This document shows positions 11,712 to 21,991 of a stretch of DNA of 64,000 nucleotides, in pieces. The stretch is from Sambucus nigra (lineage: Eukaryota; Streptophyta; Magnoliopsida; Dipsacales; Adoxaceae). Numbering within the stretch: the stretch's first letter is position 1; every line of letters starts with the position of its first letter. The notes under the pieces were generated by a model. The model ran no database searches. It saw only the letters and a list, made by a program, of their open reading frames with translations, and was not told where the DNA came from. Location of the stretch: positions 1,968,046 to 2,032,045 of the forward strand of contig OX422214.1 of NCBI GenBank assembly GCA_949130495.1, given 5' to 3'. The translations under genes were made by a program, and so were the position numbers.

Positions 11712-12990
11712 TACATGCCCAACTGAATAAATATTCTAGGAGTGGAATCAAATAAATGAAGTCGTCTAAGCAAGAGGCCTGCAACTCCCACCTAAGCTGC
11801 AGCGCGTTCCTTTCAAAGGATCCTATGCAAGACGCCCCTGTGGCTGGGCACCTGTAATATATACATATATATACAAGAGAGAAAGGAAAATAGAAACGGG
11901 TCAGAGCCCGATAGTGTAAATGATTTAAAATTTGTACAGCAAGTATTTAAAATGTTTACAGGCCAATGCAACAACATATTAGTATGGCACTCCCCTGAGA
12001 AATTCTCACCTCTCTTCTAATGTGCTCGCCTATTGTACTAACCTTCCCAACGGTTTAACTTATCTTAGGTTACTCGTAAGATTTGAAACTGAACAATTTA
12101 ATTGTTTAAGAGGACAATTTCATTTGAACACAAAGTTCTTATTTAAACCTTATTTGCTAATAAAATTTTACATTACACTTTTCAAATCAAGTATTTCCAA
12201 ATTGAAGTCACTATTCATTTCTTACTTACCATAAACACAATAGGAAGTTCTAAATTTCAGAATTTAATATATATATATATATATATTAAATACTCCTATA
12301 ATATATATATTCTAACAGCACCCCACATAAAAATTATGGTGCGGGCATACTCTGCTATCCAATCCCCGTATCAATCGTACTAAGGGAAATACACGTTTGG
12401 AATCACTCTCGAACTGTATTAACACGTACACAAACAATATTGAGGGGAAGCATAGATTACAAGTCTCTAAGAGGATAGCACATACCCTCACATCTCTTAG
12501 GACCGTCTGACCATCGATAAGATAGCCTGTACCAAGGATATGTATCTTCTAGGGTACGAGTCAATATTCCCCATAAAGGCACGTCAAGATAAGACTGTCC
12601 CAGCGCGGTAACCTCAGGGATAGCAAGTAGTGCGGGCAAGATTTTCACACGTATATAGTATATGCATAAACACATACACATAAATATACTACTTTTACCA
12701 TATCAAATTTAGGTTCGTCTCATAACCCATAATTATAACATTTATCCTTATTTCTAAATCTTTAGTTATCACGTATAACGGTTCGTCTCTTACTTTAATT
12801 GAGGGATTTATCCAAATTACTACGTAACACTCATGGACTATATCCTCCCAAGTGTAAAATTCAGTATGTACTCATCTATTTTTCCAACGTAACTATTTTA
12901 CGCGTCTCTCCCTCTAATGCATAATTTCATCGTCCCTTATATGTAAATACTCCAAAAATGCAAATCTCGCCTTACATTAAAGGTATCATA
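11712..12990. repeat. Second copy of a 1.76-kb-period direct duplication inside the LTR
   Basis: This repeats the sequence starting at 9951. The join is at CCTCTACATG, which in the intact LTR occurs at both parental positions (18181 and 19937). Homologous or microhomology recombination between those sites is therefore the likely origin. Confidence 0.85.
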
Positions 12991-13321
12991 ATGATGCTCC
13001 CACTGGACCCGTACAAGTGGATTCCTTCACATTATGATGCTCCCACTGGACCCGTACAAGTGGAACTACCTTCGACATCAATCTCCTCTCGCTGCCGTCA
13101 AGGATAGCCACCGGTCTCTCCTCGTAAGAGCTGTCAGGCTGTAAGTCTATTTCATCTATCGTGATGTGAGTATGGGCCATATAATCCCAAAGATATCGTC
13201 TCAACGACGAGATGTGTAATACATCGTGAATGCGATGTAAATGCTCTGGTAGTCCCAATCTATATGCTACCGGCCCAATCCTCTCGATAATGGGAAATGG
13301 TCCCACGTACCTCGGGTCCAA
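12986..13321 (-). pseudogene. Element 2 integrase C-terminus and chromodomain-like tail
   Basis: The minus-strand reading has [15 protein letters not shown] (the conserved GPF/Y module), [20 protein letters not shown] and then the tail [18 protein letters not shown]. In chromoviruses this tail follows integrase and is thought to guide insertion to chromatin. The last residues come from the rearranged junction, not the element. Confidence 0.88.
12991..13078. repeat. 43-bp-period partial tandem duplication at the LTR/pol junction
   Basis: ATGATGCTCCCACTGGACCC occurs at 12991 and again at 13034. The second copy continues into intact pol; the first is joined to truncated LTR with only a few shared bases. 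This looks like a template-switch scar. Confidence 0.85.
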
Positions 13322-13354
13322 TTTCCTTTTTTTTCCCGAATCTCATCACTCCTT

Positions 13355-14416
13355 TCATAGGAGATACATGTAGTAATACTTGGTCCCCCACATTAAACTC
13401 TCAGAAGAACTTTTCTCATCGACGTAGCTTTTCTGCCTGTCTTGGGCTACTCGGATACGACTCCTGATCATCTCAATCCTCGCCGAGGTTTCCTGAATCA
13501 CCTCTGGTCCTAGCAAATTGTTATCCCCCACTTCTAGCCAACAAGTTGGGGAATGACAAGGCCTGCCATACAAAGCCTCGAATGGAGCCATGCCAATCGT
13601 GAACTGATAAGAGTTATTATAAGCGAACTCTACCAGTGGAAGATGTGGCTCCCAACCTCCTCCAAAATCAAGGACACACATGTGTAGCATATCCTCCAGC
13701 ATCTGATTAGTACGCTCAGTTTGTCCATCTGTCTAGGGGTGATAAGCTGAACTCAACCTCAACTCAGTGCCCATAGCCTCTTGAAATCTCTCCCCGAAAC
13801 CCGACATGAAAATCTTGTCTCTATCTGACACAATATTCAAGAGCACCCCATGTAATCTAACAATCTCAGTAATGAAAAACTGAGCATACTAACCCGTGGT
13901 ATAGTCTGTCCGCACCGGCAGAAAATGAGACACCTTGGTCAAACGGTCTACAATCACCCAGATGGAGTTGTGGCCCCACTGTGATGTAGGAAACCCTGTA
14001 ATAAAATCCATGGAAATACTCTCCCACTTCCACGTGGGTATTTCCAATGGCTGAAGCAACCCTGACGGTTTCTGATGGTCTACCTTTACCAGCTGGCAGG
14101 TAAAACACTTGGACACGAACTCAGCAATGTCCTTCTTTATCCCACTCCACCAGTATTGCCGCCTCATATCCTGGTACATCTTATCTCCTCCAGGATGTAC
14201 CACAAATCGGGACCCGTGAGACTGGGTCATCACAGCATGACGTAATTTTGATCCTTCTGGAACCACCAATCTCCCATTAAACCTCAAACCCCCATCAGAA
14301 CTAACAGAATAGGACTCAGCACCCTCAGCTAAAATTTGTACAATCTTCTTATGGCAAAATGGGTCTGCGGTCTGTGCCTGTATCACCCTCATAACAATCT
14401 CCAGTGCCACTGTCAT
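13355..14416 (-). pseudogene. Element 2 integrase core
   Basis: The zinc-binding HHCC region is visible ([20 protein letters not shown], then [13 protein letters not shown]). The catalytic core follows ([35 protein letters not shown]), giving the D, D and E residues. TAG stops at 13733 and 13889 interrupt it, both at Gln positions (QTDGQT and GQYAQ in relatives). Confidence 0.9.
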
Positions 14417-14446
14417 AATAGATATGAAGGAACGGGCTACTGCGTC

Positions 14447-15706
14447 CTAGTGGCCCAACTCCTTCCACTTTGCTTTCCAGACGTCCGCTACATCACCTAC
14501 CGATCTACGGCTCAACGCATCAGCAACTACGTTGGCCTTCACCGGATGGTACTGTATGTCGAACTGATAGTCCTTCACAAACTCTAACCATCTGCGCTGA
14601 TGCATATTCAGCTCTCGCTGAGTGAACAGGTACTGCAGTGACTTGTGGTCTGTGAACAAGCATTATTTCTCCCCCAAGCCTCCATGTCCTCAATGCAAAA
14701 ATGACCGCTGCTAACTCCAGGTCGTGGGTGGGGTAATTCTTCTCATGCGGATTAAGCTTACGGGAGGCAAAAGCTATAGCCTTTCCTCCTTCTGAAGTAC
14801 TCCCCCAAGTCCCCGTAAAGAGGCATCGGTGTAAACCAGGTACTCCACACCCCGCTTCGGTAAAGCAAGGACTGGTGCTAAAGTAAGCTTGTCTTTCAGC
14901 TCGTCGAAAGCCAATTGACAATCATCATCCCAAACATATAGTACCCCTTTGCGAGTTAGGTTCGTCAATGGACCCGCAATTTTGGAGAATCCTCGAATGA
15001 ATCTCCTATAGTATCCGGCTAACCCCAAGAAACTACGCACTTCCGTCGGTATCGTGGGTTGTCCCCACTCCCTCATCGCTGACACTTTACTCGGGTCAAA
15101 TGCTATCCCCTACTCAGAAACAACATGCCCCAAGAACTGTACTTCTCGTAAACAGAATCCGTACTTCTCGTACTTAGCATACAACTCATGCTCTCGTAGA
15201 GTCTGAAGAACCTACCTCAAGTGCTCGGCATGCTCCTCCTCGGAGTGTGAATATATCAAAATGTCATCTATGAAGACAATGAAGAACTGATCTAGAAACT
15301 CTCTGAACACTCGATTCATTAAGTCCATGAACATGGCTGGAGCATTTGTGAGGCCAAATGGCATCACTCTAAACTCATATGACCCATATCTCGTCAAGAA
15401 AGCAGTCTTTGAAACATCCTGCTCCCTAATACGTAGCTGATGGTACCCCGACCTTAGATCTATCTTCAAAAAGAAAGTTTCTCCCCATAGCTGGTCGAAC
15501 AGATCATCGATTCGAGGCAACGGATACTTGTTCTGTATCGTGACCTTGTTCAGCTCTCGGTAGTCCACACATAGCCTCAGTGAACCATCTCTCTTCTTCA
15601 CAAATAAGACTGGAGTGCCCCAAGGTGAGGTACTCCTGCGAATGAAGCCCTGACCTAATAGCTGCTCTATCTGATCTCGTAACTCTCGCATCTCAGCCGG
15701 AGCCAT
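14447..15706 (-). pseudogene. Element 2 reverse transcriptase and RNase H
   Basis: RT motifs run from [20 protein letters not shown] (15706) through [28 protein letters not shown] and the catalytic FIDDILIYS to [12 protein letters not shown]. RNase H has [28 protein letters not shown] and [12 protein letters not shown] small deletion with a frameshift near 14670 removes residues between RTWR and FTDHK, and a second frameshift lies near 14790. Confidence 0.92.
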
Positions 15707-15766
15707 ACGGTATGGAGCGTGTGCTATAGGTCTAGTATCCGGTAATAAATCTATGACAAAGTCTAT

Positions 15767-16348
15767 CTATCGACTTGGGGGTAGGCCTGGTATCTCCTTA
15801 AATACATTGGAATACTCATGAACAACTGGAATCGAGTCTAAGGGAACCACAACCTCCTTAGAGGTATCCTCCTCTATGTAATACAAATGAGCGGTCGAGC
15901 CTCCCTCTGGGCGAGGCATCACCACTACAAATATCTCTTGCCCCGGAATGGAAAAAACAATACTCCCACCAAAACAATCTATCATGGCTCTGTAAGCAGC
16001 GAGCCAATCCATACCGATAATAACGTCATGCTCATGCATATCTAAGACTAATATGTCTATAGGTAATACCAAACTACCAATCTCTACCCCCATACCCCGG
16101 CATATAAAGAAAATAAGAGAACCATTTCCCAGTGGTGAGTCTACACACGTCACAGTGCTCTCTGCTGTGGCTAATAACCCTAAGGCCTTCGTAAAATGCG
16201 TAGCTATAAAACAATGCGTTTCCCCAGTATCAAATAAAACTTGACCCATAGTACCATGGATAGGAAACATACCCTCAATCGCGGGTGGTGCCTGCGGAGC
16301 AGCTGCTTGGTGGACGTTATAGTCACGTCCATACTGTAACTGCCCCTA
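15767..16348 (-). pseudogene. Element 2 aspartic protease
   Basis: Retropepsin-like domain with VLFDTGETHCFIA; the family has DTGAT, so the active-site Ala is Glu here. It ends VLDMHEHDVIIGMDWLAAYRAMIDC. It is bounded by TAG at 16346 and TAG at 15767. Confidence 0.88.
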
Positions 16349-16399
16349 TTGCACTAGAGCTTCTTGAATGGATGGTAGGGCTGGTACTTGGGCTGGTTC

Positions 16400-17599
16400 T
16401 GAGAGGGCGGCTGGAAAAAGTGGCCTTTGTGGCTCATTACGGGCACCCTACTGCTGTGGGGCCCTCTCTCCCTCTGGGCAATCCTGGCGCCTATGGCCAT
16501 TCTTTTCGCACTCAAAATATCGGCCTTTGAAATTACCTCCCCTATGACCCTACTGACCACGGCCCTGCTGGCCGTTACCACCCCGGCACTGGCCCTGTTG
16601 GCCCTGATGAAAATGTTGTTGGCCCTGCTACTGACCCTACTGCTGTAGGTGTTGGCCTTGCTGGCCCTGCTGATTAGGCTGGCCCTGCTGACCCTGCCTA
16701 TAACCCCCAAATCGCTGCCCAGAATCACCTGATCGGAATCACTTGGTAGGGTCCCCCTGATGGGAACTCTGCTCATGCTGACGAGTCTGTCCCTGGGATG
16801 TCGGTGCTCCTCCAACACCATTACCCCCTGTCCTTCCCTACAGCCCGGACTCTCCTACTCGCTTGCTTCCCTGCAGATGGAAGCAGTGATCCTGGCAATG
16901 TAGTAAAGCATAATTGAGTACATCAGTGAAAGTACTGAGAGATAGATTCCCTAAAAGGTGCTGACGGATCCTCCAAGCTAACCCGTCCACAAACAACATT
17001 ATCTTCTTACCCTCGGTAGGTGCCTCATCTGGCACTATGGTGAGAAGTCTCGTGAACTCCTCCTCATATTCAGCAACGGTAGAATTCTACTATTTTAAGT
17101 TCAGTAATTTCTACCTCATCTCAGTATGCACTGCGGGTGGAAAGTACTTGCTATCAAACCGCTCCTAGAATACCTGAATCGGGATAATATCCCTCTCCTC
17201 CAAGGTGGTGGTGGATTCCCACCACTGCAAAGCGGACCCCACTAACTTAAAGGAAGCCAACAATTGTTTCTGTACGTCTGTGCACTCATACATACGAAGA
17301 TGCCGCGTGATATCTTTCTTCCATTAGCTGACGATGATGATATTTGAACTACCCGAGAACTCAGGGGGATGCGCCTTCTGAAAGGAATCCCTAACCCGCT
17401 CCCATGTAGATGGAAGTTGTGCAGGCACTTGCGCCACTGCCTGAATTTGGGGTGGATCCTGCTGTACCACCGCTAGCATGACATTCACCGCCTGAGCCAC
17501 AATAGCGGCTACCTCATTAGCATTCATCGTACCCTGTGTAGGAGCTGCTGGTTTCTCGGCTTGGGCACGCCTATCCTTTGGTGCATGTCTCGGAGGCAT
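16400..17599 (-). pseudogene. Element 2 gag
   Basis: Gag has an Ala/Pro/Gln-rich N-terminus, the conserved AHPPEFSGS, KKDITRHLRMYECT and LVGSALQWWEST segment, and IRQHLLGNLSLSTF. A long Gln/Gly-rich linker and a zinc knuckle follow. The knuckle reads YFECEKNGHRRQDC, so the first Cys of CX2CX4HX4C is Tyr. Several stops fall in the Gln-rich linker. The ATG at 17599 matches the start of the sister Gag in element 3 (MPPR). Confidence 0.88.
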
Positions 17600-17769
17600 C
17601 TAAAACTAGAAGAAATTTATTAGTCTACAGTTATTATCAAATCTCAAATAGTTGAAGATGTAAACGTAAAAGCAAGAATACAACAATCCTAAAATAGGGC
17701 TCTATAGCAAAAAATGTTAAGCTGGAAGCGAAATAAGCCGTACAGATCCTAAGGACACTAGAACCTGAT

Positions 17770-17781
17770 GCTCTGATACCA
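17770..17781 (-). promoter_or_regulatory. Primer-binding site, initiator tRNA-Met type (element 2)
   Basis: The minus strand reads TGGTATCAGAGC, complementary to the 3' end of plant initiator tRNA-Met. It is two bases from the 5' LTR edge. Confidence 0.92.
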
Positions 17782-18321
17782 CCTGTGACACCCCGCCTAA
17801 TTAAATACCAGGCGATCACTACTTTATTAAATTAAAATCAAGGTGAACAGTTGGTTCATTCTTAGCATCACTGTCGAAAAATAACTTTTCCAATTTAAAC
17901 ACCCTAAAAAATTAAGCTAAGTGTAAAAACCCTCTTTAGATATTACTTTCCAAATTTTATTTTATAAACCAAGATTTAAATCTTTACATAATTCAATATT
18001 AAAGAATCACACCACAATTATCCTGGAACATATAATCCAAATAATTTAAACATTCAACAACTAAATCCCAACATTTAAAACTTAAAGTAAAACATCCAGA
18101 CAGTAATAAATCCCAAAGTGATAATACTATAAATAAATAAATCATAATGTCCAATAAAACAGCTGGATAATGGAAACGGCCTCTACATGCCCAACTGAAT
18201 AAATATGCTAGGAGTGGAATCAAATAAATGAAGTCGTCTCAGCAAGAGGCCTGCAACTCCAACCTAAGCTGCAGCGCGTTCCTTTCAAAGGATCCTATGC
18301 AAGACGCCCCTGTGGCTGGGC

Positions 18322-18479
18322 CTGTAATATATACATATATATATAAGAGAGAAAGGAAAATAGAAACGGGTCAGAGCCCGATAGTGTAAATGATTTGAAA
18401 TTTGTATAGCAAGTATTTAAAATGTTTACAGGCCAATGCAACAACATATTAGTACGGCACTCCCCTGAGAAATTCTCAC
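18322..18479 (-). other. Predicted 158-bp LTR leader intron, group A
   Basis: Donor AGAGAG/GTGAGAAT, branch A at 18371 in GAGCCC-flanked CTGAC, acceptor ATTACAG. Confidence 0.55.
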
Positions 18480-19579
18480 CTCTCTTCTAATGTGCACGCC
18501 TATCGAACTAACCTTCCCAACGGTTTAACTTATCTTAGGTTACTCGTAAGATTTAAAACTGAACAATTTAATTTTTTACGAGGACAATTTCATTTGAACA
18601 CAAAGTTCTTATTTAAACCTTATTTGCTAATAAAGTTTTACATTACACTTTTCAAATAAAGTATTTCCATATTGAAGTCACTATTCATTTCTTACTTACC
18701 ATAAACTCAATAGGAAGTTCTAAATTTTAGAATTTAATATATATATATAAAATACTCGTATAATATATATATTCTAACAGCACCCCACATAAAAATTATG
18801 GTGCGGGCATACTCTACTATCCAATCCCCGTATCAATCGTACTAAGGGAAATACAAGTTCGGAATCACTCTCAAACTGTATTAACACATACACAAACAAT
18901 ATTGAGGTAAAGCATAGATTCCAAGTCTCTAAGAGGATAGCACATACCCTCACGTCTCTTAGGACCGTCTGACCATCGATCAGATAGCCTGTACCAAGGA
19001 TATCTATCTTCTAGGGTACGAGTCAATATTCCCCATAAAAGCACGTCAAGATAAGTCTGTCCCATCGTGGTAACCTCAGGGATAGAAAGTAGCGCGGGCA
19101 TGATTTTCACACGTATATAGTATATGCATAAACACAGACATATAAATATACTACTTTTACCATATCAAATTTAGGTTCGTCTCATAACCTCTAATTATAA
19201 CGTTTATCCTTATTTCTAAATCTTTAGTTATCACGTATAACGGTTCGTATCTTACTTTCATTGAGGGATTTATCGAACTTACTACGTAACACTCATGGAC
19301 TATATCCTCCCAAGTGTAAAATTTAGTAGGTACTCATCTATTTTTCCAACGTGACTATTTTACGCGTCTCTCCCTCTAATGCATCATTTCATCGTCCCTT
19401 ATATGTAAATACTCCAAAAATGCAAATCTCGCCTTACATTAAAGGTCTCATAATCATTAATAAGTCCTACTGTTCATCTATATCCTCCAAAATATTTTAA
19501 TAAGGTTGTTCAAATATTTCTACTCATTTAATTTAAATTTAACCATTTACAAAGGGAATTATGACTTTGCCAGAAGGGG

Positions 19580-19651
19580 TTGATCGATCGAGGTCAGGGG
19601 CTCGATCGATCGATGCGTCGATCGATCGACACCCCTGGTTCGATCGATCGA
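19580..19651. promoter_or_regulatory. LTR palindrome array, group A, spacing 22-16-22
   Basis: Boxes start at 19580 (one mismatch), 19602, 19618 and 19640. The array is 1.12 kb from the LTR start. Confidence 0.85.
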
Positions 19652-20772
19652 TCAAACATGTATACAAATTCTGCAGATTAACAGTTACAGGTTTCATAAT
19701 CAAACCTCCATCAAATCCAGATTTTTCACACCCAAACTCCCTAAAATTTGTACTACAATCAGTATACCCCCATATTATACATCTTCAACGTAAAGCATGC
19801 AATTTTCCATCAATAACGATAGATTAATAGGCCAAAACTCATATAAATCTCAAGAACCGTAGAATTTCTTAAACATGTTTATAATCAATATTTTTACAGA
19901 AATTTCTACTCCTAATTCATCATAAATTCGTGGTTAAGCCTCTACATGTGAAGGGGTTTCCATATTATCATTCAAATCATTACTACATGCGATTTTCCTA
20001 TCTCCAACATGGATTTTCTTCTACCAAACTCATCATAATCACCCTAGACTAACATGAACGCTGCATTAATGAAAATAAGCAAGATAAATACTTTCCTAGA
20101 AATTTCAAAGTTCTGGTTTGATGACGAATTTGGTGTGGTTGCGTTCCCCATCGCGCGATCTACGTGTTGGTGGTGGTGGCGGTGCAACCGGATGAATTTT
20201 TGGTCTAGAATTAGCTTTGAAAGCTCTCTCCTTCCCTCTCCTACGGCCGTCACTTGTATTTGGTTGTTTTAGACCTAGAAGGCAACCTTAGACATCTGAT
20301 ATAACCCTTGAAATTTCGTGGGTTTAATTACCCAAAATTACAAAATGTCCAAAATGCCCTCCCGGGGTACTAATTAAGCCTAAAAACGTCCCGAGACCCA
20401 AACCAAACCCTCGGGTACACTTTTTTGACTATCTCCACCCTTCCGGACACTTTGGCGCACTCAAAATGACCATACGAGCAACTTATAATTTATTCACATT
20501 TATTAATCAATATTTAGTCCCGACGCGACACGGGCGCGTCCCGACTCAAATTTCCAAAATTGTCATTTTGTTCACTCTGGACCTTTAATAGAACCAATAT
20601 TATATTAGTCTACTCATTAGTAATGTTCAACAACAAGTTTCCCATAATTACTAACTCACATCACGTTAATAATTATAAAGTCATTAATTTCCGGATTTAT
20701 AATAAATTAATATCTCACATTAAATTTAATAAATCCCGAAATTAATATAGCATAAAAATACGGGGTATTACA

Positions 20773-20939
20773 TACTTCCCCCCTAATAACGGAATTTCAT
20801 CCAGAAATTCGAAAAAATAAGGCATACCTGGTAAGAATAAATCTGGATATCTCTCCCGCATATCTGCATCACTCTCCCAAGTGGATTCCTTCACATTATG
20901 ATGCTCCCACTGGACCCGTACAAGTGGAACTACCTTCGA
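20773..20939 (-). pseudogene. Polypurine tract and last pol codons of a second group A element
   Basis: The minus strand reads [20 protein letters not shown] and onward to MRERYPDLFLPGMPYFFEF, then AGGGGGGAAG (20775-20784) and the LTR. About 62 bp (20878-20939) match 13015-13078 in element 2. The fragment holds exactly the chromodomain-tail end that element 2 lacks. It stops abruptly at 20939 against an inverted LTR. Confidence 0.88.
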
Positions 20940-21810
20940 AAAGATAAAAAGGGGAATTATACCAATAAATGGTTTTGTTAATAATTGGGAATCCGAGAAT
21001 TAAAGTAGAACTCTCTATTTAATTGTTAAGGTTGGTAATAAAAAACGTGAACCGAGCAGAAATGTTAGAAACTCTTATGAACTAGATAGATATGAGAAAC
21101 ACATGAATGGGTACAGGAACGTTAGGAGTGCATAGTTAGACGAGAGGTGAGTATTTCATGTGAGAGCACGTCCTAACATGTATTTTGCATTTATTGTTTT
21201 AAATGTTATTAAAGCACTTGCTGTTTTTAAAATACTCTCCACTTTCGGGCTCTGACCCGTTTGCTTTCAAATCTATTTTTTTTGTAAAAACCTTTTAGGT
21301 ACCCAGCCACAAGGACACCATGCATAGTATTTCCATTCAGGTGACGAGTTGTAGCTGTTGCGGAAGTTACAGGGCCTTGACAGTAGACGCCTCTTTTCTA
21401 GTCTTGATTCCATATTCAGTTTCATCATTGTATGGCATGTCGCCCATTTCTATTAAAGACATTTTATATTTTCGTTATTCAGACTTTGGTTTGTAATTAA
21501 TTCAGGATACACTATTTCATTTATTTCAGTTGTGGGATTGTTGTGAGGAGTATTTCCTCCAGACTTATTATTATTCGTTGGTTGTTCTATTGCTTCTTTA
21601 TGGTGAATGGTTATGTTATTCTTTCAAAATTCTTTTATTGCATGTTAATCAGATTTAATTTAAAATTTGACAACTTACTTTTTAAATACTAGGTGGTTAG
21701 TAATCCTTAAATGTTTTCTACATTGATGCTATTAACTGAACCAACTTGCCATTTTGAATTAATTTAATAAAGGAGTAGCTACCCGGTATTTAATTAGTCG
21801 GGGTGTCACA
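20938..21810 (+). repeat. 5' LTR of element 3, truncated to its last 873 bp
   Basis: It aligns base for base with the end of the 3' LTR, starting inside it at GAAAAGATAAAA. It ends GGGGTGTCACA next to the primer site. U3, the GC donor and the palindrome array are missing, so this copy would lack its own promoter. Confidence 0.92.
21147..21298 (+). other. Predicted 152-bp LTR leader intron, group A2 (5' LTR)
   Basis: Donor GAGAG/GTGAGTAT, branch box GGGCTCTGACCCG, acceptor CCTTTTAG/GTACCC. Length is identical to the copy in the 3' LTR. Confidence 0.58.
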
Positions 21811-21812
21811 GG

Positions 21813-21824
21813 TGGTATCAGAGC
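21813..21824 (+). promoter_or_regulatory. Primer-binding site, initiator tRNA-Met type (element 3)
   Basis: TGGTATCAGAGC, two bases after the 5' LTR. Confidence 0.94.
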
Positions 21825-21991
21825 CAGGTTCTAATATCCTTTAGGATCTGTACGGCTTATTATGTTTCCGCTGAGCTTTCTTGGATGTAGAGCCCTATAT
21901 TTTAGGACTGTTGTATTCATTTATGTATGCTTCACTCTTCAGCTCTATTAATTTTATAACTGCGAACTTATAGAATTTACTCTTATTTCAG

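Larger units (their letters stand above)
9550..12990 (-). repeat. 3' LTR of element 2, internally duplicated and truncated (group A)
   Basis: It begins TGTGACACCC (inverted LTR end) and follows the intact group A LTR (17784-20772) as far as CCTCTACATG near 11712-11717. It then jumps back to the region equivalent to 9951 and repeats it with a period of 1,763 bp. The second copy stops near 12990, about 1.3 kb short of the LTR terminus, and joins the pol tail. The palindrome array is present once (11349-11420). The base before the LTR ends AAGGT; no matching duplication is available because the other end is rearranged. Confidence 0.85.
12991..17599 (-). pseudogene. Element 2 gag-pol polyprotein, broken
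   Basis: On the minus strand this encodes Gag (start MPPRHAPKDRRAQ at 17599), protease, RT, RNase H, integrase and a chromodomain-like tail, in the usual chromovirus order. In-frame TAG stops at 13733, 13889, 15110, 15212, 16346, 16448, 16550, 16628 and 16637 (lowest plus-strand base) stand where Gln is expected, several confirmed by element 3. The stop at 15767 replaces Glu. Frameshifts lie near 13390, 14670 and 14790. The C-terminus is cut: the tail reads normally to HHNVKEST and then runs into duplicated sequence. No protein product is likely. Confidence 0.92.
9550..20772 (-). mobile_element. Element 2: minus-strand Tekay/Del-type Ty3/gypsy element (group A)
   Basis: Left to right on the plus strand: 3' LTR with an internal duplication and a truncated end (9550-12990), gag-pol read on the minus strand (12991-17599), primer site (17770-17781) and full 5' LTR (17784-20772). 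Both LTRs belong to the same group and differ by only a few percent by eye. The polypurine tract and last tail codons expected between the left LTR and pol are missing. A copy of them lies on the far side of the 5' LTR (20773-20939), which points to unequal recombination. The element is dead: several TAG stops, frameshifts and a lost Cys in the Gag zinc knuckle. Confidence 0.9.
17784..20772 (-). repeat. 5' LTR of element 2 (group A), complete, 2,989 bp
   Basis: On the plus strand it begins TGTGACACCCCG and ends GGGGTATTACA. It carries the palindrome array, the predicted leader intron and a U3 block shared with other groups. The GC-type donor is mutated here (AG/GAAAGT near 20090). It is flanked by a primer site on its left and by a polypurine tract plus pol tail on its right, so it is shared between two internal regions. 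Confidence 0.92.

Noticed and set aside
14336..14587. Plus-strand ORF opposite element 2 pol
   Set aside because: It is the antisense shadow of the conserved minus-strand RNase H/integrase reading and has no motif of its own. The same applies to plus-strand ORFs at 16053, 16285 and 16427 and minus-strand ORFs at 22020, 22820, 23275 and 25613.
17770..17781. tRNA-like matches at primer sites
   Set aside because: They are 12-bp complements of the tRNA 3' end used for priming, with no tRNA body nearby.
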